A stretch of 64,000 nucleotides of DNA from Pontiella desulfatans (GTDB lineage Bacteria; Verrucomicrobiota; Kiritimatiellia; Kiritimatiellales; Pontiellaceae), in the NCBI RefSeq assembly GCF_900890425.1, contig NZ_CAAHFG010000004.1, positions 490,798 to 554,797 on the forward strand. Direction: 5' to 3'. Of the stretch, positions 45,234 to 53,359 are shown in pieces. The notes beneath the pieces are model-generated. The model was given only the letters and a program-made list of their open reading frames with translations, had not been told where the DNA came from and searched no databases. Each line of letters starts with the position of its first letter. Position 1 is the stretch's first letter. A program made the translations under genes and the position numbers.

Positions 45234-45851
45234 TTAAATCAGATCCACCACTTTTCGCTGTGATTCGCTGTCGTGGTCAATGTACCGCTGTGTAGTTTGC
45301 AGGGTGCTGTGTCCTGCCAGATACTGGATGTCCCGTAGTGATCCGCCAACCGTGGATACCTTACGTGCGGTATTGGTGATAAAGGTTCTCCGCCCTGAAT
45401 GGGATGAGTAGCCAATAAGACCAAGGTCTTTATACAGGGTGTGGAAGAAATTCACGATGACCTGTGGGGTAGAGGACTTTGATCGTTCCGTTTGAATAAG
45501 GGATGTTTCATATAGGGCGGTCTTGTTACCCCTGATCCGTTTGGAATGAATTTCCAATAGTTCCTGAAGAAGCGGCTTTAGCGTTTTATGGATCGGGATC
45601 ACCCGTCCGCCATTCTTGCCCTTTGAAATATCGTTGGTCAGATGGATCGTGTCACCGACTTCAATTTCATCGGTCAGAATGTTCTTCCACTTCAGACCTG
45701 AGATTTCTTTCGCCCGTAAACCTGATTTGCAGGAAAGCAGAAACATTATCCGGTTCCGCAGTGAATTTCTACGATCCGCCAAGTATCCGAGGATCATGGA
45801 TTCCTGTTTCGGGGTGAGAGTCTTTGCTTGATTTGTCAGTCCAGTCGTCAT
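45234..45851 (-). CDS. second, short tyrosine recombinase
   Basis: This 205-residue protein consists mainly of a catalytic domain: SGLRAKEISGLKW (Arg I), GGRVIPIH (Lys/beta hairpin), SSHSGRRTF (HxxR) and AGHSTLQTTQRYID (His and Tyr). The core-binding domain is very short (LTPKQESMILGYLADRRNSL). It is convergent with the main integrase, 16 bp apart. The ATG at 45851 was chosen; a TTG two codons earlier is possible. Small XerD-like proteins of this size occur on mobile elements, where they may resolve dimers or act in excision. Confidence 0.88.
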   Translation of the reverse strand: MTTGLTNQAKTLTPKQESMILGYLADRRNSLRNRIMFLLSCKSGLRAKEISGLKWKNILTDEIEVGDTIHLTNDISKGKNGGRVIPIHKTLKPLLQELLEIHSKRIRGNKTALYETSLIQTERSKSSTPQVIVNFFHTLYKDLGLIGYSSHSGRRTFITNTARKVSTVGGSLRDIQYLAGHSTLQTTQRYIDHDSESQRKVVDLI

Positions 45852-46232
45852 AGTCAATCCCGTTATGAAAAGTTAGATATATAAGATAACATAATGAGTA
45901 TAGAATGCAAGGCAATTCAGGTAATATGCAACATGTTAAATACAAGTGGTTTGTGAGTACTCATTATAAAACACTGATTTTATAACGAGATGATTGTTCT
46001 CCTAGAATCAAGCCAGAGGGTTGGGATTGGTCTGATTTACTGCATATTACCGGGTTATTACGAAACCCCCATATAGAGGGGTTTGCCGATCAATTTATTT
46101 GGCGGTCATTTTTCCATTAGTCATGGTGTGGGTTGACGCAGTTCTGTGAAACTCACTTATTTCCCGCACTTTCTTATTTGAACCTAATATAATTAACCTG
46201 TTTTTTTTTAATATGGTCGATGAGTAAGGGTT
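45852..46232. other. AT-rich divergent intergenic region
   Basis: No coding frame is convincing over these 381 bases. It is very AT-rich, with TTTTATAACGAGATG and ATATAGAGGGG stretches. It should hold the promoters for the leftward recombinase and the rightward 1053-residue protein. I see no clear operator, although repeated TGAGTA and ATTACC words occur. Confidence 0.4.
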
Positions 46233-49200
46233 TTGTCTGATATTAATAAAGTAGTTTGCATAAGAGATTTGCGGTCATCAATGGATAATAAAACGCCAAT
46301 ATCAGTTCTGAAGCTTGGGGTGAAAGCTCACAGGGCTTTGCACCGTCTTCACATCAAGAGTATCGGTGAGTTTATCGACCTAGATATGAAGGATGTTTTG
46401 CGATTAGATGGTGTCGGCAAAAAAACTGTGGTCTGCTTAGGAGTTTGGCAGAAAAAAGTAGCGTCCATTCTAGGTTCAGGGGTCGTCGATGAGGCGGTGT
46501 CCGATGCTGATTGGAAGTTTTATCAGGAATGCCTTTCGGAGGTGAGTCAAAATCGTCTGACATCTTTAGGGATTTGCTCTCTAGAAAAATTCTTTGCCTT
46601 AAGTAAGTACACATTTTTAGGACGTCAGGATGTTGGTGCAATCTACTGGGAGGAAGTCGATTATCTTCAGGAAGTACTTAGCGGCGGATTTGAATATAGT
46701 TATGATATAGGTTGTGAACCGAATGAAGAGGAACGTTCTGAGAAACATGGACTAGAGCATGAGTGGCGACTTGCGTATGCATCCTTTTCTGTGCGGACAA
46801 AAAATGGTTTAGATCGTCTATCGGTTACATCGCCCAAGCCTTTTCTGAAGTTGACTAAGGATGTTTTTTTAGGTCAGCGAGGTGTAGGAAAGAAATGCTG
46901 GAAAGAGATTGAGGGCGTTCAGAAAAAACTATTCCCCCTCCTTTCCTCGGGAGAGGTGTCACTATGGGAGCCAGACCCATATTTATTAAGTGATTATCCT
47001 TTATATAGTGGGCTTGATCTCAACGTCACTTCCTTGCCAGACGAGTTCTATCCCGATGCTCCAGTGACGTCATTTGTGACAAATGTAAGGGCTAAAAAAG
47101 CACTGGCTAATCTTGGGGTAAAAACATTAGGTGAATTATTGCTGGTTCGCTCCAACGTTTTTTTTGGCTTGAAAAATTGCGGTAAAAATACAGTTCGTGA
47201 ACTGCGAAAAAATGTTGAGGAATTTTTAGAGTATCGCCGCAACCCTGAAACAAATATTTCCATGGGAGAGAGTATAAGCGACCTCATAAAGCAAATGTGC
47301 TTGGAGGTAGGAATGTCTGTCAGAGATGCTGATATTTCTTCGTGTCGAATTTGTCATGGGCGAACTTTAGAATCGGTTGCTCACGATTATGGGTGCACTA
47401 GAGAGCGCATCCGTCAAGTTGTAGCAAAATCAACCGACTTGGTAGAAACGTGTTTCAAAACTCGCATCGCATTAGACTATGTTGGAGAGGCGATGGCTGA
47501 TGTTGTTAATTCCAATCGGGGCATTATTGAGATGCATGCGCTCGGCACTTTATTGGCTGAAAAACTGAACTGGAATACCCCTGTAGATGAAGGAGGGGTA
47601 AAAGAATTGATTCGGAATTTTCCTTCAATGAAAGCCCGATTTGCTTTTGAGGGAGATGTTGTTTTTCGTCCGCATCAATGCCGAGATTGTGACGAGATAA
47701 CTCAGTTGTTCAAAAGGCTTGTCCGTGACTCGGAGGATAAACCTTTTACCTTGAATGCAGAAGCTCTTGAGGAACTACAAGAGATATGTCGGAAAAGAAC
47801 TTTTTTTGGTTGTGAGTTTGCTGACTTGCCATTTTCATCAGGGTATGTTGATGAGCTATGTGAACGTAGTGGCTACAGAAAAGACGGTGACACTGTTTGG
47901 TCTGATGAGGCTCATGCTCTTGCCAGGGGTGGGTTGATGAGGAAAGCTGAAGCATTGCTCCAGATGTATGGGGGTGCTTGCTCAATCACCGAACTTTGGT
48001 CTTCTATTGAAGCTTTGTCTGATACAACAATTCTAAAACTGAGACAGGTTTTGTCAAATTCTAACCAGTGTTTCCGCTGGGGGAAAGATGAGTTTATTCA
48101 CAAGGATTTCATCAAAGTTCGGGATGATATTTTGTCGATTATTGGGAATGAGATTAATCAACGCCTGAAGGAAAACTCAATCACCAGTGTAATCGGAATA
48201 TTTAAAGAATATCAATTCACTTTCTCTGATGCAGGTGTGCCAAATGAGTATGCTTTGGCGTCTGTTGTTGCAAATTTATTTAGTGATACATGTTATGTAG
48301 ACAAGTTTCGGTATATTCACTCTGAGCGACCTAGTGATGGGCGAAGCTCGATTACTTATTATGTTCAGCAGTGGGTATTGGATCAAGACGGAGCGGTTCG
48401 TTCTGACGAGATTAAAAACCAGCTTGTGAATGGTTTTGGAATGAGAGAAGCAACAGTGCCCAGTTGTTTTAGCCGCCTCGATGAGGTGATCCCATTGGGA
48501 GAGGATAAGTTTATTCATGTCGATAATCTGGGGCTAAATAAGAGTGACTTACAATCGTGTGCGGACTTGATAGAATTAACCCTTCAGTCTCATAAGCAAA
48601 TTGGTGTTCATCGCTTGTTTAAGAAGAAGGAGATCGTTTGCTTTGAACTTGGCATTGAATCTCCCAACATGCTCCATGCGCTGATTCAACATTTTTTTTC
48701 TGATCAATATGAATGTCGCAGGTTCCCTCATATTTCTAGGCAGGGAAGAAGTGCAATGTCATTAAACGAGACTATCGAAAGATATCTTATAGAGAGGAAT
48801 GGTGTTGTTTCTGTCGATGACTGTTCAGATCACTTCGAGAGTGTTGGGTATAATGCCGCACAAATGAAGGCACGTTTGCCTCAAACAGCTAACGTATTTG
48901 TTTATTACCCCCGGTGTTTGATTCACTCAAGCGTACTTGGATGGAGCGAGAACAAAAGTAGGGAAATCTTTAAGGTTCTGGAAGCATCGTATGAGCAAAG
49001 TCTCCGTGCTGGTGGATTCGTTGGTGATCTACAGGATGTTTTTGATCTTATGGAGGATGATCTTCCTGAATTAGAAAATGGATATGGGTGGACTGCTGAT
49101 TTGCTAGCCTCAATTGCCGGGAAAATTGATGGAGTTCAGATTTTAGGTAATGCAAAGAGGGCATTCACGATAAAGGGCTCAAAGGGAGAATTAGCCAAAC

Positions 49201-49394
49201 TAGGCGATTTGGTTTCATCTGTAGTTAAGAATGTTTTTAATGGTGGCTGTAGCCGTGATCAACTTTCTGAGTGGATGCGGGAGCATGGAGTTGTCAGAAA
49301 GAAACTCTCTTTATCCATGTTTCAGCCAAAAGATGGACTAATTATGAGTGAATATGAGTGTTATCTTGAATCAGGCGAGGTCGTAAATGGGTGA
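46233..49394 (+). CDS. large regulator-like protein with alpha-CTD-like HhH repeats and a sigma-region-4-like HTH
   Basis: This 1053-residue protein has at least two clear copies of an RNA-polymerase-alpha-CTD-like helix-hairpin-helix: residues 22-66 (SVLKLGVKAHRALHRLHIKS, LDGVGKKTV) and 278-333 (VRAKKALANLGVKTLGELL, LKNCGKNTVREL). Two more are degenerate, near 103-150 and 187-237. At 377-397 RTLESVAHDYGCTRERIRQV matches the sigma-70 region 4 helix-turn-helix. The C-terminal half holds two related segments with IHSERPSDGRSS..DGAVRSDEI and HISRQGRSAMSL..NGVVSVDDC, probably winged-helix-like. It starts at TTG 46233 (AAGGG adjacent) or ATG 46281. It overlaps the PLD gene by 8 bp. It is likely a DNA-binding component of a defence or regulatory system; this is inference from domains and context. 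Confidence 0.75.
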   Translation: MSDINKVVCIRDLRSSMDNKTPISVLKLGVKAHRALHRLHIKSIGEFIDLDMKDVLRLDGVGKKTVVCLGVWQKKVASILGSGVVDEAVSDADWKFYQECLSEVSQNRLTSLGICSLEKFFALSKYTFLGRQDVGAIYWEEVDYLQEVLSGGFEYSYDIGCEPNEEERSEKHGLEHEWRLAYASFSVRTKNGLDRLSVTSPKPFLKLTKDVFLGQRGVGKKCWKEIEGVQKKLFPLLSSGEVSLWEPDPYLLSDYPLYSGLDLNVTSLPDEFYPDAPVTSFVTNVRAKKALANLGVKTLGELLLVRSNVFFGLKNCGKNTVRELRKNVEEFLEYRRNPETNISMGESISDLIKQMCLEVGMSVRDADISSCRICHGRTLESVAHDYGCTRERIRQVVAKSTDLVETCFKTRIALDYVGEAMADVVNSNRGIIEMHALGTLLAEKLNWNTPVDEGGVKELIRNFPSMKARFAFEGDVVFRPHQCRDCDEITQLFKRLVRDSEDKPFTLNAEALEELQEICRKRTFFGCEFADLPFSSGYVDELCERSGYRKDGDTVWSDEAHALARGGLMRKAEALLQMYGGACSITELWSSIEALSDTTILKLRQVLSNSNQCFRWGKDEFIHKDFIKVRDDILSIIGNEINQRLKENSITSVIGIFKEYQFTFSDAGVPNEYALASVVANLFSDTCYVDKFRYIHSERPSDGRSSITYYVQQWVLDQDGAVRSDEIKNQLVNGFGMREATVPSCFSRLDEVIPLGEDKFIHVDNLGLNKSDLQSCADLIELTLQSHKQIGVHRLFKKKEIVCFELGIESPNMLHALIQHFFSDQYECRRFPHISRQGRSAMSLNETIERYLIERNGVVSVDDCSDHFESVGYNAAQMKARLPQTANVFVYYPRCLIHSSVLGWSENKSREIFKVLEASYEQSLRAGGFVGDLQDVFDLMEDDLPELENGYGWTADLLASIAGKIDGVQILGNAKRAFTIKGSKGELAKLGDLVSSVVKNVFNGGCSRDQLSEWMREHGVVRKKLSLSMFQPKDGLIMSEYECYLESGEVVNG

Positions 49395-50145
49395 TCTTCA
49401 ATCTCTCTCGCTGGAAGCTGTATATGACAGTTCAGAGTACCACTTAGTGCGGGACTTGATGGTTCCATTGTTGGCACAGTCCAAGTTGTATTGCCGTGGT
49501 GTCGGGTACTTTTCTAGCGGATGGTTAAGAATAGCTTCAGAAGGGCTTGAGGAGCTTATCTCCTCTGGAGGACGTGCCCGGTTAATTATGTCGCCCATTC
49601 TTGATGAAAAGGATTGGCAAGCAATTGAACTCGGGCAACAAGCTCGTGAAAATGAGATGCTCAAAAAGTGTCTTCACTCATCCGTGGATGAAATTTCTTC
49701 ATCGCTCGAATCTAACACCTTGAATACGTTTGCTTGGTTAATCGCTGATGAGCTGTTGGATGTTCGGTTCGCAGTCCCACGGGCGGGTTTTCGTGGTGGG
49801 GATTACCATGATAAAGTAGGATATTTTGCGGATGAGTCAGATAATTATGTAGCCATTCATGGGTCATATAATGACTCAATCAAGGGAACACTTAATGGAG
49901 AGGCGTTTTCTGTCTTTCGATCTTGGTATGAGGGGCAACTCCCGTTTTTGGACAAGCATGTTGCTCGGTTAAACCAGCTATGGGATGATGAAAACGCTCA
50001 GTTTCACACCTTTAAATTGCCCGATGCGGTAAGGCAACAAATAGTCCAGCTACGATCAACGGATTATAGACCGTACACTACATTATCTGGCGGAAAAATA
50101 ATGCGGATTCTGCTAAGGAATGGAGAAAGCTATATCACCGCATAG
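49387..50145 (+). CDS. PLD-like N-terminal domain of a helicase-type defence protein, truncated
   Basis: This 252-residue protein matches the phospholipase-D-like module usually found at the N-terminus of large PLD-SNF2/DEAD helicases. Landmarks are YDSSEYHLVRDLMVPLLAQS, GVGYFSSGWLRIASEGLEEL, and the HKD-like HDKVGYFADESDNYVAIHGS then GEAFSVFRSW. In complete proteins a helicase follows directly after the RPY segment. Here the frame after TDYRPYTTLS changes to a few unrelated residues and stops, and no helicase motifs follow. The gene has therefore probably lost about 600 codons. It is translationally coupled to the 1053-residue gene (GTAAATGGGTGA overlap), so the two were one functional unit. 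Confidence 0.75.
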   Translation: MGDLQSLSLEAVYDSSEYHLVRDLMVPLLAQSKLYCRGVGYFSSGWLRIASEGLEELISSGGRARLIMSPILDEKDWQAIELGQQARENEMLKKCLHSSVDEISSSLESNTLNTFAWLIADELLDVRFAVPRAGFRGGDYHDKVGYFADESDNYVAIHGSYNDSIKGTLNGEAFSVFRSWYEGQLPFLDKHVARLNQLWDDENAQFHTFKLPDAVRQQIVQLRSTDYRPYTTLSGGKIMRILLRNGESYITA

Positions 50146-50318
50146 GCTCCAATCAGAAACAACGTCTACTGGAAGTATTGTCTGAGGGGAAAATTAAAGA
50201 GCATCATTGTGCTTCTGAAACTGGCTTGCTCACTCCAATGCTGAAGTCGATTGAGTTGGCTTTGTTCTGTGTTTTGGAAAATGGCGAGGTACGAGCTACA
50301 TATCCAGAGGGTACATGA
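50088..50318 (+). pseudogene. remnant frame after the truncated PLD gene
   Basis: From 50088 a different frame reads WRKNNADSAKEWRKLYHRIG, then KQRLLEVLSEGKIKEHH, then a stop at 50316-50318. It has no start codon near its beginning and continues through the PLD gene's stop. It is protein-like in composition and helical, and probably belongs to the lost gene's 3' end or to a second gene fused by deletion. Confidence 0.5.
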
Positions 50319-50340
50319 ATGATTTTTTGTGGATGGCCGT

Positions 50341-50952
50341 ATGACCGACATAATCAATACGCTGAATCCGATTATCACCCCCGAATTGTTCGGGAGGATA
50401 CTTGAGGGCTACCCTCTAGATCCTCTGGGTATCCATGGGATTTACCACTGGCTGAAGGTTGCCGAGAATGCCCGTCATCTTGCCAAGGAGGAAGGAATCC
50501 AAAGCGATGTATTTCCCCTGTTTGCCGTATTCCATGATTCCCGCCGCCTCAATGATGGCCGTGATCCCGATCATGGGAAGCGTGGGGCCTCTTTCGCCAG
50601 AGAACTGCATGGAACGTGGTTCACTCTTCCCGAAGCTGATCTGGAGCGATTATGTTACGCCTGTGAGCACCATACTGACGTGGTACGTCACAAAGATCCA
50701 GTGATCGGGATCTGTTGGGATGCTGATAGAATGGATTTGCACAGAGTCGGGATCATGCCTGACGTAAAATACCTGAATAGCAAGACCGCTAAATCCGAAT
50801 ACTACGGTGCCAAATTTAAGTATGAACAACCCTGTCCCAGATGTGGACGGGATACAGAACTATTCTCAGGCATCTGCGCTGAATGCCGTGTGGAGATGGA
50901 AATCCAGTTATCGGAAACCAATATCGGATGGAAGACCGACATCTTTGATTAA
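50341..50952 (+). CDS. HD-domain protein with C-terminal zinc ribbon
   Basis: This 203-residue protein begins MTDIINTLNPIITPELFGR. The HD superfamily metal ligands appear in order: HGIYHWLKV, FHDSRRLNDG, CEHHTDVV and CWDADRMDLHR. It ends with a CPRCGR..CAEC zinc-ribbon-like pair near residues 175-192. HD proteins hydrolyse phosphate esters of nucleotides such as (p)ppGpp, dNTPs or cyclic nucleotides, or act on RNA. Here the LNDGRDPDHG insert after HDSRR resembles the uncharacterised HD proteins found in defence loci. A GTG at 50329 is an alternative start. It follows the broken PLD gene by 22 bp. Confidence 0.78.
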   Translation: MTDIINTLNPIITPELFGRILEGYPLDPLGIHGIYHWLKVAENARHLAKEEGIQSDVFPLFAVFHDSRRLNDGRDPDHGKRGASFARELHGTWFTLPEADLERLCYACEHHTDVVRHKDPVIGICWDADRMDLHRVGIMPDVKYLNSKTAKSEYYGAKFKYEQPCPRCGRDTELFSGICAECRVEMEIQLSETNIGWKTDIFD

Positions 50953-51344
50953 GGGTGGTTTCGGGCTGAAGTTTAGATCGGATTAACTGCCCGAAATGAA
51001 TCAAATTCCTTCTTTTTGACTTTGCTGAGACGGAATCTAAATTCATTTTCAAACTTTTTTAAGCCCCTTTTTCTAAAACCTGTCGAGGCTGAAAATGCAT
51101 TTTTTGTGACAGGGGCTAACTTGGTAAAAATCCATGAAGGGCAATAATGCCAAAAACATTAAGTTTTCTAGCAAAACCGCATATTTGAGGCTCCTCTTAT
51201 GCGTCCCTACTACAGAATTCTGAAATCTCAAAATGGTTTTTTCGCCTGAAAAATATCGGTTGCGCATCTGAAAATCTGTGGTCCCATAAGACCGTGGCAC
51301 TACCGCCCGCAACCAAAACTGAAAATTAACCAAGGAGACCGGAT
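50953..51344. other. intergenic, no gene seen
   Basis: The stretch is AT-rich and has many short A and T runs but no frame with protein character. It ends with the ribosome-binding site (CCAAGGAGACC) of the next gene. It may carry a promoter around 51240-51320 that I cannot define. Confidence 0.4.
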
Positions 51345-51854
51345 ATGAAAAAAGCTAAGAAACAGAACAACAAATACTGCTGGCACTACACTACTGGGGA
51401 GAAGTTTCAGGCTATCTCGGAATCCGGTGCAATTTATACTGAGGGAAAAACTACGCCGGTACAGATTCCGGGGCTGATCAATGCCGTATGGTTTTCCACG
51501 AATCAAAAATGGGAGCCTACGGCAACCAAAGCCGAGATGGATGGTGCCGGAGGAATGAAGCAATTTAGCTTTGGGAGGATGAGGCAACTTGGCGGCGGGC
51601 TGGTTCGGTTCGGCATTTCTGCTGATTCAAGTTTCTTGATGACATGGGACGAGTGGAAGCGGAAATGTAAATGTTCCGTAGGCATTATTGAAGGTATGGA
51701 GCAAACTGCTTTGTCGCAGGGATCAAATGTGAAGAATTTCAGGGCATGTCTTTCTGATGTCCCTCGTGAACTGTGGGAAGTTGTTGATGTGTGGGAAAAT
51801 GGCAAGTGGGTGCGAGTATTCACTAGGGATGAGGAAGCTTCAGCCGCCGCTTAA
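51345..51854 (+). CDS. unrecognised 169-residue protein, possible ADP-ribosyltransferase-like
   Basis: The start MKKAKKQNNKYCWHYTTGEK has AAGGAG upstream. The segment YCWHYTTGEKFQAISESGAI followed by NAVWFSTNQKWEPTA resembles the two active-site strands (HYT/S and WFST) of small ADP-ribosyltransferase-like or RES-type toxins and effectors. I cannot identify a catalytic Glu with confidence. The rest is mixed alpha/beta with a basic KRKCKCS patch. It stands alone, followed by a hairpin at 51881. Its role could be a toxin or defence effector; this is a weak inference. Confidence 0.6.
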   Translation: MKKAKKQNNKYCWHYTTGEKFQAISESGAIYTEGKTTPVQIPGLINAVWFSTNQKWEPTATKAEMDGAGGMKQFSFGRMRQLGGGLVRFGISADSSFLMTWDEWKRKCKCSVGIIEGMEQTALSQGSNVKNFRACLSDVPRELWEVVDVWENGKWVRVFTRDEEASAAA

Positions 51855-52297
51855 TCTTTGGGTTTCCTTGTTAGAATACTTCCCCGCCAGAGGCGGGGAT
51901 GTCCTTTTCAGAAACTGTCATTTTGCCGAACATAAAAAATAATTTTTGAAATTTTTGCATTTTTGAATGACCGGATATCTGGGGGGCAGATTCCAAAACT
52001 GCCATTTTGGGTTCCTGAAAATCTCGGTATGAAAAAAATATAAAATTTTGATTTTTGGATGGTGAAAAGGTGATTTGCACATTTTCAAAATTCTATGCCC
52101 TGACGCTAAAAGGTCAGAATCCATGTGTCATATATTTTTTTCACGGTCGCCTTATTGAATCTGAATCGAGTCATTTTTTCAGCCACCGCCGGAACTTCCA
52201 AATCTGAAATTGAACCTCTTTTCTGAATGTAAACCTCCAGCCGTCCGGGGAGAACACTACACCTCTGTTCTTTGACATATTATTTAACCGGTTCATC
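51855..52297. other. intergenic, AT-rich, one hairpin, no gene seen
   Basis: Apart from the hairpin at 51881-51899 there is no protein-like frame. Long T and A runs (TGCATTTTTGAATG, GAAAAAAATATAAAATTTTG) dominate the middle. Confidence 0.4.
51881..51899. terminator. hairpin after the 169-residue gene
   Basis: TCCCCGCC pairs with GGCGGGGA around AGA, 27 bases beyond the stop. The following TGTCCTTTTC gives only a weak T-run, so termination is likely but not strong. Confidence 0.55.
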
Positions 52298-52684
52298 TCA
52301 TGCTCCCAGAATATTGGCGGCTACTTCATCCCAGTTGATGCCGGTTGCTTTTGGAAACTGAATAATCCGACCTTCATTGGCTTCTTCCGGGTTATATTCC
52401 TCCAGCCTTTCCACTTCAATCCACGGCGTATGGTTAAGGCTTTTTTCCCATGCCCATTCCAAAGCACGTCTGGCTTTTGCCTCCTTTGATGCCGGGACTA
52501 TCAATTCATCAAAAACCTGAACTGAAGGTACATCGCACTTCTGAAGGATCTCCATTGCTTTGAATAGAATGGATGCTTCAATCTCCACGGCATTACGGCA
52601 GGCAGACTGATAAAACTGATGTTTGATCTTTGGGTTCAGGGCTTCAACTTTGTTGAATACATCCCGGTAACCACTTTGTGTTTG
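52298..52684 (-). pseudogene. 3' fragment of a phage-type replication gene
   Basis: The open frame between a stop at 52685 and the end at 52298 encodes SGYRDVFNKVEALNPK, ACRNAVEIEASILFKAMEIL and PSVQVFDELIVPAS. The last resembles the HDEL(I)V motif C region of family A phage DNA polymerases with Phe in place of His; this assignment is tentative. Only a GTG at 52588 could start a 96-residue product. The 5' part is missing, cut by the junction with the rightward secreted-protein gene that overlaps it. Confidence 0.5.
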
Positions 52685-53350
52685 CTATCAGCTTGGGCTG
52701 AAGCTCAGGACTACACCAATATGGCATCCTCATTTGCTGTAGGTGGAATATCTACCAATGGCGAGTATTCAAATGTATCCTCATGGCAACAGCCGGTAGA
52801 TCCTACTCAGTCCACAGGTGGTGATTATGTCAATCAGTCTGGATTCTTGGCAGGATTCATTGAACAGGATGGATCTGATATCGATGGTGATGGTCTTGTA
52901 GATACACTTGATCCAGATAACGACAATGACGGGATTCTAGATCTGGCTGAAATTTCAGGATCTACATTCAATCCTCCAGTTCCTACAGATCCGAACAAGG
53001 ATGATAGTGATGGGGATGGCAGTAGTGACATGGCGGAATTTCTATTTGGGTATGACCCGACCAATCCAGATTCCCGTTTCCAGATATCGCCTGATGTAGG
53101 TGCGAGTAATGGGGCGTATCAATTGACGTTCCAAACTCTGAAAGATCGTATGTACGTTCCTCTGTACTGCGACGACCTCGCAACTGCTAATTGGGTCGCT
53201 TTTACCAATGTTGGCAACAGTGTATGGATAGAAAGTCGTGGTGGAACAAACTCCCATACAGTTGTTGATGATTTCACAGTGAATACATCAGGGACGACAC
53301 CAACGAATAGCGTTCGATTTTACAGAGTATCTGTACAGAAGATCTACTAG
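52619..53350 (+). CDS. secreted TSP3-repeat protein with foreign N-terminus
   Basis: This 243-residue protein contains QDYTNMASSFAVGGIS, then calcium-binding acidic repeats (DIDGDGLVDTLDPDNDNDGI, DDSDGDGSSDMAEF) typical of thrombospondin type 3 units. A C-terminal part ends SVRFYRVSVQKIY, which resembles the tails of the chromosomal secreted cluster. The first 20 or so codons (MFDLWVQGFNFVEYIPV) are antisense to the phage-like fragment, while TTLCLLSAWAEAQ looks like the second half of a signal peptide. The gene's original start was therefore probably cut off and replaced at the junction near 52680. It leads a two-gene unit with the next gene, 9 bp apart. Confidence 0.72.
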   Translation: MFDLWVQGFNFVEYIPVTTLCLLSAWAEAQDYTNMASSFAVGGISTNGEYSNVSSWQQPVDPTQSTGGDYVNQSGFLAGFIEQDGSDIDGDGLVDTLDPDNDNDGILDLAEISGSTFNPPVPTDPNKDDSDGDGSSDMAEFLFGYDPTNPDSRFQISPDVGASNGAYQLTFQTLKDRMYVPLYCDDLATANWVAFTNVGNSVWIESRGGTNSHTVVDDFTVNTSGTTPTNSVRFYRVSVQKIY

Positions 53351-53359
53351 GGAGATATT

